DNA of 12,801 nucleotides from Pseudomonadota bacterium (lineage in GTDB: Bacteria > Desulfobacterota > Desulfobacteria > Desulfobacterales > Desulfobacteraceae): positions 1 to 12,801 of the forward strand of contig JAHIVS010000541.1 of NCBI GenBank assembly GCA_018816605.1, written 5' to 3'. How positions within the stretch are numbered: position 1 is the first letter of the stretch; the number at the start of each line of letters is the position of its first letter. A program made the translations under genes and the position numbers. The notes under the pieces are model-generated. The model was not told where the DNA came from. It ran no database searches and saw only the letters and a program-made list of their open reading frames with translations. Positions 7,621 through 12,801 of this stretch are shown here, piece after piece.

Positions 7621-7764
7621 ATGAAAAAAAAACCCCGAATCGCCCCCTTTTGGGTAATCCTCTTTTTTCTTATTCTGGCCATGATCGGCATTGGTTTGGA
7701 TGAGCCCTCCCAGGTCCTTAACCAGGCAACACAAATCTGCCTGTCGTGTATCGGGATCGGCTGA
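7621..7764 (+). CDS. 47-residue single-helix CXXC peptide, CD1871A-like
   Basis: This is a very small open reading frame. It encodes a basic start (MKKKPRIAPF), one hydrophobic helix (WVILFFLILAMIGIGL, about 11-26), a short polar stretch (DEPSQVLNQATQ) and a C-terminal CXXC in ICLSCIGIG. The layout of helix, polar segment with an LN-A motif, and C-terminal ICxxCIGIG is what I know of the CD1871A-family CXXC proteins of anaerobes, which lie beside a 4Fe-4S membrane protein and a thioredoxin-like protein. Both neighbours match here. It lies 4 nt after the TlpA-type gene and 3 nt before the polyferredoxin. It has no strong ribosome site of its own, so coupling to the upstream gene is likely. A redox role for the CXXC on the outer face is inference; topology and partners are unproven. 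Confidence 0.85.
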   Translation: MKKKPRIAPFWVILFFLILAMIGIGLDEPSQVLNQATQICLSCIGIG

Positions 7765-7767
7765 GCC

Positions 7768-8658
7768 ATGGAATACCTGCGCAAATGGGTACAGGGCCTG
7801 TTCTTTCTGATGACCAATGGATATTGGAATTTCCCTGTTACCCGATCAATATACAAGGGGCCCCTGAAGGTGGTTTGTTCGCCGGGCTTAAACTGTTATT
7901 CCTGCCCGGCTTCAACTACCTATTGCCCCATTGGGGCCCTGCAGCAGCTTTTTGCCGGGATTCGAATCTCCATTGAAACAGGCCAGTTCTTCATCGGTTT
8001 ATATGTGATCGGCACCATGGGGGTTCTGGGGGGCTTTTGGGGCCGTATGATTTGCGGCTGGGCCTGCCCCTTCGGGCTCTTCCAGGAACTGCTCCACAAA
8101 ATACCCTCCCCAAAGTTTGGTATCTGGCCCTTTGTGCGCTATATAAAATACGGCATTCTTATGTTTATGGTGCTCCTTTTACCCCTGTTTGTTATTGATG
8201 AATTCGGTACCGGAACCACCTGGTTCTGCAAATATTTCTGCCCTGCCGGCACATTGGAGGCAGGGATCCCCATGCTGATGCTCCAGCCCGCCCTCCAGGA
8301 AAACCTGGGGTGGCTTTTTCTGCTCAAGCTGTCCATTCTCATTTTTTTCATCACCTGGTCAGTGCCGGCAAGCCGTCCGTTTTGCCGTTCGGCCTGCCCC
8401 CTGGGGGCCTTTTATGCCCTGTTCAGCAAGATTAAAATGGTGAAACTGACCCTTGATCATACCCGGTGCACCCATTGTGGCGACTGCCATAATGCCTGTC
8501 CCATGGAGGTTCGATTCAATGAATCCCCCAACGACATGGAATGCATCTCCTGTCTTCTCTGCACCAGGGCATGCAAACGCAACGCAATTGTTCTTGAGAT
8601 CGGGGGCGTGCCGATTTCAGGCCGCGCCAAAGCCCCCCAAAAACCAACCCGGACCTAG
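7768..8658 (+). CDS. NapH/YccM-type integral membrane 4Fe-4S polyferredoxin
   Basis: This protein probably moves electrons across or along the membrane through iron-sulfur clusters. The 296 residues contain an N-terminal cysteine block (C37, C43, C46, C53 in CSPGLNCYSCP...YCPIGALQ) and then helices at about 72-92, 127-145 and 182-200. The paired polyferredoxin motifs of the NapH/NosR/YccM/CcoG-type superfamily follow: CGWACPFGLFQ (C96, C100), FCKYFCPAGTLE (C154, C158) and CRSACPLGAFYALF (C206, C210). The C-terminus carries two classical 4Fe-4S ferredoxin motifs, C234-x2-C237-x2-C240-x3-C244 and C259-x2-C262-x2-C265-x3-C269. No nap, nos or cco genes are nearby, so it is not part of those systems. 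The tight link to the CXXC peptide and TlpA gene suggests a thiol-redox role. The tail after 280 is basic and Pro-rich. Confidence 0.9.
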   Translation: MEYLRKWVQGLFFLMTNGYWNFPVTRSIYKGPLKVVCSPGLNCYSCPASTTYCPIGALQQLFAGIRISIETGQFFIGLYVIGTMGVLGGFWGRMICGWACPFGLFQELLHKIPSPKFGIWPFVRYIKYGILMFMVLLLPLFVIDEFGTGTTWFCKYFCPAGTLEAGIPMLMLQPALQENLGWLFLLKLSILIFFITWSVPASRPFCRSACPLGAFYALFSKIKMVKLTLDHTRCTHCGDCHNACPMEVRFNESPNDMECISCLLCTRACKRNAIVLEIGGVPISGRAKAPQKPTRT

Positions 8659-8715
8659 CCGGTTCCCAGGCAATGCCATGGGACCGTTGTAGGCAAACAA
8701 AAAAATCAACCATAA

Positions 8716-8868
8716 GAAGAGTGCCATACCCTTCAAACACAGGCGGTTTCCGGCGGCCCCGGGTCTGTACCCGCACCAGGCCAGAAGGTTCCACTACAGT
8801 CCAAAGGCCATCGGGGACTGGGCATCTTCTGCTCCTTATATGACAATTACCAATTCTCCCTGCGCCCT
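8716..8868 (+). pseudogene. Degraded N-terminal region of the radical SAM gene
   Basis: In the frame of the downstream radical SAM gene the sequence is open back to the TAA at 8713-8715, but has no ATG or credible start. The last part is recognisably the cluster-binding region, since it reads LQSKGHRGLGIFCSLYDNYQ into RPVDEIKKD, aligning with family members that read LQxTxGCxxxxCxFCSxY. In place of CxxxCxxC it has His, then Gly, then Cys. A neighbouring frame, starting from GTG at 8721 behind AAGAAG, reads GGFRRP, resembling the RPPSEA lead-in of this family. This suggests a frame change between about 8757 and 8790. The most economical reading is a broken N-terminus by mutation; assembly error is the alternative. 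Confidence 0.5.
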
Positions 8869-9750
8869 GTGGATGAAATTAAAAAAGATATCCTGGCTGC
8901 CAGAGACTATTTTAAAGGCCACCCCTTTGAAACCTGTTTTCTGAAGGACGGCGACAGCTTCGCCATGGGGACAAAGGACCTGATTGAGGTGCTGACCGCC
9001 CTGAAACAGGCCTTTCCGTCCCTGAAGCGGATATCCTCCTACGGCAGAGCCCAGACCATGGTCAAAAAATCTGCCCAGGCCATAAAAGACATCCACGATG
9101 CGGGTTTGAACAAATTGTACTGCGGAATGGAATCCGGGTCTGAAAAGGTCTTAAAACTGATAAAAAAAGGAATTACCCCGGCATCCATCCTCCGATCCGC
9201 TGCCATGGCAAAAGAGGCCGGAATGGAAACCACCCAGTTCATCATCATGGGACTGGGAAGAAAAGAGCTTTCCTCCGACCATGCCCTGGAAACCGCAAAG
9301 GTTCTCAACCAAGCCAATCCGGACCAGATCCGCCTGCTCACCATCGGGGTAAAGGAGGGTTCTGGCCTGGACCACCAAATGGCCGAAGGGCAGTTTCTCC
9401 TGCCAGGCGAGGCAGAGATGATTTCAGAGCAGCGCCTGATGCTTGAAAATCTGGAGGGGATCACCAGCCATTATGCCAACCACCATGGCATTGACCTGCT
9501 CCTGGAGGTAAAAGGACAGCTTCCCGAAGATAAGGAAGCCCTCCTTGGCATCCTGGACCGTTTTTTATCCATGGACAAGGCCGGTCAGATCCATTTCATC
9601 CTGGGACGGCGGCTGGGATATTACCACAGGCTTTCTGATATGGAAAACAGTCCGAGCCGTGATTTTGTTCAAAAACAGGCCAGCAAGCTCATGGCCGGCA
9701 GACAGAATCCGGAACGCCTCTTCCATGACCTGAGAAAAAAAATTGTATAA
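8869..9750 (+). CDS. Radical SAM protein, N-terminally disrupted (probably non-functional)
   Basis: The body of a radical SAM enzyme is intact for 293 residues. After DEIKKDILAA it shows a FLKDGDSFAM strand and AFPSLKRISSYGRAQTMVKKS. GLNKLYCGMESGSEKVLKLIKKG follows, the glycine-rich and ExG region of the radical SAM barrel, and then TTQFIIMGLGRKE. A helical C-terminal extension ends FHDLRKKIV. The family is the COG1032-like group of uncharacterised radical SAM proteins without a B12 domain; the reaction is unknown. The GTG at 8869 lies after the position where the CxxxCxxC cluster motif must be, so a protein begun here could not hold the 4Fe-4S cluster that splits SAM. No ribosome site precedes it. 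It follows the polyferredoxin by 210 bp on the same strand. Confidence 0.7.
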   Translation: MDEIKKDILAARDYFKGHPFETCFLKDGDSFAMGTKDLIEVLTALKQAFPSLKRISSYGRAQTMVKKSAQAIKDIHDAGLNKLYCGMESGSEKVLKLIKKGITPASILRSAAMAKEAGMETTQFIIMGLGRKELSSDHALETAKVLNQANPDQIRLLTIGVKEGSGLDHQMAEGQFLLPGEAEMISEQRLMLENLEGITSHYANHHGIDLLLEVKGQLPEDKEALLGILDRFLSMDKAGQIHFILGRRLGYYHRLSDMENSPSRDFVQKQASKLMAGRQNPERLFHDLRKKIV

Positions 9751-10175
9751 CCCAATCGCTTTTGCCTTTAATCGCGGTGCTGACCGGTGCCGGGGCAAGG
9801 AGCTGGACGTACCGCCGTCATCATTTGTCCTTGGACTGGGCCGGAAGGCATCCTTCCGGGCATTTCACCAGGCCGCCTCCACTAAAATCATTGGAGCATC
9901 CGATGCTGCCGCTGCATTGGCTTGATTTGTATTGAGCTTTTGGGGTTAAAACTTCCCGACAGTCTTAGATTCTTTATGGGGATGTTTTCTTCGATATTGG
10001 TAAATTCGATATCCGGAATATAAGCGTGTCTCCCGGCTGTGCAAGGAGAAACTACAAGGTCCGGCATTTGGGATAATTCCTTTTCCATGCAAAGGATAAT
10101 CCGATTCAAGACTTATTTTCGGACTTGGCTTCCTTCCGCCCGGCGGCTCTGTCCAAAGTACATTTGGCCGGTGTT
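9751..10175. other. Intergenic region between convergent genes
   Basis: This 425-bp stretch separates the radical SAM gene (rightward) from the acyltransferase gene (leftward). I see no convincing protein gene. A leftward frame at 9888-10109 has only a TTG or an internal ATG (10088) start, no ribosome site and no recognised family, so it is left uncalled. An 8-base direct repeat TTCGATAT occurs at 9990-9997 and 10005-10012. One strong hairpin is listed separately. A transcription terminator is expected on each side, but no stem followed by a T-run is evident. Confidence 0.5.
9841..9859. repeat. Perfect 8-bp inverted repeat (hairpin), possible terminator-like element
   Basis: CCGGAAGG and CCTTCCGG are perfect complements separated by only three bases (CAT), about 90 bp after the radical SAM stop. 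The stem is GC-rich and would be stable in RNA. No T-run follows on either strand, so it is not a classical intrinsic terminator. It may stabilise a 3' end, or be incidental. Confidence 0.5.
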
Positions 10176-11444
10176 TTATACAGGTTGCCGTCTCTTCATC
10201 CCAAACAAAAATTGCATCGCTTTGCTGTGCGTAATCACAATTTCGCAAAATCCAATAACAACGGCAAAGGAGCACAGGGCAAGTATGATAAACGTCAAGC
10301 CAACGGGCATATCACAATTGGCAAGAAAAAAACCGAACATCACTATGACGGTCTGATGCAGCACATAAAAGGGCATCACTATGGGGTGGGCATATTGTAA
10401 AAACCGGTTGCTTTCTTTAAAATAACGCCCGGCATATCCGATGAAAACCGCCAGCCATGCCCAGGCATTCAGCCCTCTCAAAAATGAATACGCGATAACA
10501 TGATTTGAAAATCCCTGCCTGAAAAAGAAAAACACTGTGGCAAAGGCCGTGATGCCGAAGAGAAGAGAGCGCCTTCTGTTTTTTTCCATGTTTTCCCGAT
10601 AGGATGGTTGGGTCATGAAAATATAACCGCAGATAAAAAAAAACCAATAGGCCGGTAGCCCCCATCCCCCGAATTCTCTTCTGCCAAAGGTATCTAAATG
10701 AGAATTATTAAAGATTTCCACCCCGAATATGAGCAATACAGGAATCAGGTACCCGAACGGGAATGCGATCAAGCCGATTCCTTTTTGAAGGATCTGTTCA
10801 ACCCGTCTTTTTTTCAGGAGAGCAAACAAGGGTATGGTAATCAAAGAAAAGACGAAAAGAACTTCAAGATACCAAAGATGAAGGCCCATCCAGGCAAAAT
10901 TGCCGCCAAAAGCGTAAAAGCCTTTAAAATACTCTGGATAAAATTCAATAAAGGAACCCGAAAATTGACCATGGCTGACCCTTTCGATGTATACCTGAAC
11001 CGGAATTAAGAAAACAACAATACCGAATACCAGAGGAACAACAAGCCGCTTTGTCCTCTCGAGAATAAACTGCCCGAAGGTATGATGGGCTAAAGAATGA
11101 TAGGTTCCTATCCCAGAGAGCAGGAAAAACAGCGGCATCAACCACTGGTCGGTAAAAATAACAAAAAGGTGTATCTCAGGGGACAATTCATTGTTCTTTA
11201 CATGCCAGTCGCCCAAGTTGAAAAAGCGAGCGTTGTGGTAAAAAAAGACGGCCAATGTTCCCATGACTCTCAACCAGTCGACATCGGATTTCCGCAACAG
11301 TGGAATCCCATTGACACGATTAACGGTTAAAAAAGGAAGGGGCCCCATTGAGTTGTCACAAGCGGGCCCCATTGAGGAATCAACGGAAGAAGGGTCCCCT
11401 TTTCGGCATGGAATGAAAAAGACGTCCCTTAATTTCTTTCCCAT
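10176..11444 (-). CDS. Acyltransferase 3 family membrane protein
   Basis: This is an integral membrane O-acyltransferase-like protein (PF01757), the group that includes OafA and OpgC and transfers acetyl or succinyl groups to sugars or other extracytoplasmic targets. The 422-residue product shows the family start, DVDWLRVMGTLAVFFYHN (about 54-71), where the D-x2-R and the H in the first helix match the catalytic pattern. WLMPLFFLLSGIGTYHSL comes next, then ERTKRLVVPLVFG, followed by about eight more hydrophobic helices and a basic tail. The substrate is unknown. The ATG at 11444 has a GGAG 5 nt upstream and overlaps the DJ-1/PfpI gene by 16 bp, so it is the favoured start. However, the first 50 residues are unlike the family and contain a short duplication, so a start at 11373 or 11349 is possible. 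Confidence 0.85.
   Translation of the reverse strand: MGKKLRDVFFIPCRKGDPSSVDSSMGPACDNSMGPLPFLTVNRVNGIPLLRKSDVDWLRVMGTLAVFFYHNARFFNLGDWHVKNNELSPEIHLFVIFTDQWLMPLFFLLSGIGTYHSLAHHTFGQFILERTKRLVVPLVFGIVVFLIPVQVYIERVSHGQFSGSFIEFYPEYFKGFYAFGGNFAWMGLHLWYLEVLFVFSLITIPLFALLKKRRVEQILQKGIGLIAFPFGYLIPVLLIFGVEIFNNSHLDTFGRREFGGWGLPAYWFFFICGYIFMTQPSYRENMEKNRRRSLLFGITAFATVFFFFRQGFSNHVIAYSFLRGLNAWAWLAVFIGYAGRYFKESNRFLQYAHPIVMPFYVLHQTVIVMFGFFLANCDMPVGLTFIILALCSFAVVIGFCEIVITHSKAMQFLFGMKRRQPV
11340..11376. repeat. Short direct repeat near the acyltransferase 5' end
   Basis: GGGCCCCATTGAG occurs twice, at 11340-11352 and 11364-11376, with a 24-bp period. Within the leftward acyltransferase frame each copy encodes Ser-Met-Gly-Pro and includes a candidate ATG. 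The repeat lies in the N-terminal stretch that does not resemble the family. It could be a small tandem duplication, or part of an untranslated leader if the true start lies within it. Confidence 0.7.
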
Positions 11445-12010
11445 TTATACTCCATCTGCCGGGCTGTTTTTTCGGCAAGCCTTACGCTATGAAATTTACC
11501 CACCAGATGCAGACTCATATCGATTCCTGCCGATATACCGGCAGAGGTTATAATCTTTCCCTCATCTATCCATCGTGCATTTTCCAGGACAGAAAGGTCG
11601 GGATATTGCTGCCGCAGCATTGAAATATCGTCCCAGTGGGTTGTGACATTCTGATTTGTCACCACACCGGCTTCGGCCAGCAGCCAGGTCCCTGAACAGA
11701 CCGATGCGACAAACCGGGCCTGATCGGCTTGTTGTGTGATCCAGTCAAGAACAGTGGCTTTTTTTACTTCTTCATAGTGGAACCCTCCTGCCACGATCAG
11801 CACATCAATGGGGGGATGATCATCAAATTTGTAATTGGGCTTCACTTGGTACCCTGCCCGGGCAGTCACCATTTCCCCGGTTTCACCGATCATAAATACA
11901 TTGAACGGCTTTTCATCCCCACAAATGCGTGTAGCGGTTGTAAACACTTCAAAGGGTCCTGAAAAATCCAGCACTTCTGCGTTGTCATATATGTATATTC
12001 CTATGTTCAT
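11429..12010 (-). CDS. DJ-1/PfpI family protein, isonitrile hydratase-like
   Basis: This is a cytoplasmic class-I glutamine-amidotransferase-like fold protein of 193 residues. Visible features are a DJ-1 start IGIYIYDNAEVLDFSGPFEVF with D15, the AGGFHYEE turn (74-81), the nucleophile elbow VCSGTWLLAEAG with C105, and T124-H125 in TTHWDD. The SAGISAGIDMSL segment (156-167) is typical of this branch. The conserved Asp and Cys match the catalytic pair described for Pseudomonas isonitrile hydratase (InhA), which adds water to isonitriles to give N-formamides. That activity is a reasonable guess, not proven, because many DJ-1/PfpI proteins of this type are uncharacterised. The start has a good AAGGAAAAG ribosome site. 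It lies 50 bp after the GlxA-type gene, and the end overlaps the acyltransferase start, suggesting one transcript. Confidence 0.87.
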   Translation of the reverse strand: MNIGIYIYDNAEVLDFSGPFEVFTTATRICGDEKPFNVFMIGETGEMVTARAGYQVKPNYKFDDHPPIDVLIVAGGFHYEEVKKATVLDWITQQADQARFVASVCSGTWLLAEAGVVTNQNVTTHWDDISMLRQQYPDLSVLENARWIDEGKIITSAGISAGIDMSLHLVGKFHSVRLAEKTARQMEYKWERN

Positions 12011-12060
12011 TGTCTTTTCCTTTTAAAAAAATAAATCCGATACCAGGGGACGACAGACGG

Positions 12061-12801
12061 CTATTTTGAACGGTGTTTGGAAGGGGGATATCCAAAATGT
12101 TTCTGCCATAAGCGTCTTAGCTGTTTTGCATCATGGAAACCGCATTGAATTGCTATTGAATCAACTGAATTATCCGGGTGCTGCAACAAATTTTTAACAT
12201 GTTCCAGAGTGATCAGCGTCCCATACTGCTTAATGGTAATGCCGGTTGCCTTCTTAAACAAACGGGTAAGGTTCCTTTGACTCAACCAGAATCGTTCGGC
12301 CAATGCGTCGATGGTGATTTTTTTTCCGGGATGGGATATGAGCCAATCCTGAATTTTATGGACAACTGGATTGATGTGATCCCGGTAATCAAGGTAAATT
12401 GATTTCTGATCATGCCCGCCGTTCCGTCTGATATAGACAACCAGGTTTCTGGCCACTTTTGAAGTCACATTGGGCCCCCAGTTCTTTTCCACCACCGCCA
12501 AAGAAAGATCGATCCCGGATGCAATGCCTGCGCTGGTATAAATTCCCTTATCATAGACAAAAAGGCAATTGGTTTCCACTGTGCACTTCGGATATGTCTG
12601 TTGAAGTTCTTCGGTGCGCAACCAATGGGTTGTGCATCTTTTCCCATCCAGCAATCCAGCATGGGCCAGAACAAATGCACCGCTGCAGATGGAACAAAGC
12701 TGTACATTGTTCTGGTATGCGTGTTTCAACCAGTCGAACACATCTCTTGGAAGTGCTGACAATGCATTATCGGCATATTTCTGATGATCCATTCCCGGAA
12801 T
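12061..12801 (-). CDS. GlxA-family AraC-type transcriptional regulator (5' truncated by window edge)
   Basis: This is a DNA-binding regulator with a DJ-1/PfpI-like sensor domain followed by an AraC double helix-turn-helix. The frame is open to base 12801 (Ile-Pro-Gly precedes the first visible Met), so the true N-terminus, including the first part of the sensor, lies outside the window. Visible parts, numbered from that Met at 12792: the sensor with the elbow LCSICSGAFVLAHAG (C33, C36), CTTHWLRTEEL, and SAGIASGIDLSLAVVE. The AraC domain (about 160-240) has ITIDALAERFWLSQRNLTRLFKKATGITIKQY and DSIAIQCGFHDAKQLRRLWQKHFGYPPSKHR. Its ligand is unknown. It is the first gene of a leftward run with the DJ-1/PfpI and acyltransferase genes, and may control that operon. 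Confidence 0.9.
   Translation of the reverse strand: MPGMDHQKYADNALSALPRDVFDWLKHAYQNNVQLCSICSGAFVLAHAGLLDGKRCTTHWLRTEELQQTYPKCTVETNCLFVYDKGIYTSAGIASGIDLSLAVVEKNWGPNVTSKVARNLVVYIRRNGGHDQKSIYLDYRDHINPVVHKIQDWLISHPGKKITIDALAERFWLSQRNLTRLFKKATGITIKQYGTLITLEHVKNLLQHPDNSVDSIAIQCGFHDAKQLRRLWQKHFGYPPSKHRSK

Noticed and set aside
9888..10109. Possible small leftward gene in the gap after the radical SAM gene
   Set aside because: It has only a TTG start or a short ATG-started form, no ribosome site and no recognisable motif. Not enough to call a gene.
1..12801. CRISPR arrays, tRNA or rRNA genes, insertion sequences
   Set aside because: No regularly spaced repeats, no cloverleaf or rRNA-like sequence and no transposase or terminal inverted repeats were found by reading both strands.

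Overview
The window looks like the chromosome of an anaerobic Gram-negative bacterium. It encodes an inner-to-outer-membrane lipid transport module (PqiABC), periplasmic DsbA/DsbB/TlpA thiol chemistry, and an integral-membrane polyferredoxin paired with a tiny CXXC peptide. That last pairing is known from strict anaerobes. A Desulfobacteraceae-like sulfate reducer fits the gene content, but this is an inference from style and content, not from a marker gene.

Layout. (1) 1-813 (+): the C-terminal part of an MFS carrier, cut by the left edge. (2) 954-4593 (+): pqiA-pqiB-pqiC, with overlapping stop/start codons at both junctions. (3) 4602-5009 (-): a small membrane-anchored protein with an Ada-like zinc-binding C-terminus, convergent with pqiC and only 8 bp away. 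(4) 5010-5444: a 435-bp gap with a cluster of short perfect or near-perfect hairpins and no convincing gene. (5) 5445-8658 (+): a tightly packed thiol-redox cluster. It holds a cysteine-rich exported protein, a DsbB-type quinone-linked oxidase, a membrane-anchored DsbA-type oxidoreductase, a TlpA/ResA lipoprotein thioredoxin, a 47-residue CXXC peptide, and a NapH/YccM-type polyferredoxin. (6) 8716-9750 (+): a radical SAM gene whose N-terminal region, including two of the three cluster-binding cysteines, appears ruined. (7) 9751-10175: a 425-bp gap with one perfect hairpin. (8) 10176-12801 (-): an acyltransferase-3 membrane protein, a DJ-1/PfpI (isonitrile hydratase-like) protein and the C-terminal part of a GlxA-type AraC regulator, read right to left.

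The most interesting unit is 5445-8658. DsbB and DsbA form a disulfide-making pair, while a TlpA-type protein usually needs a membrane electron donor such as CcdA or DsbD. No CcdA/DsbD is visible here. Instead the TlpA gene is followed immediately (4 and 3 nt gaps) by the CXXC peptide and the polyferredoxin. These two could form an alternative route for moving electrons across the membrane to periplasmic thiols. The right-hand cluster pairs a DJ-1-type enzyme with a regulator whose sensor domain is visibly the same fold, suggesting that the two recognise related compounds.
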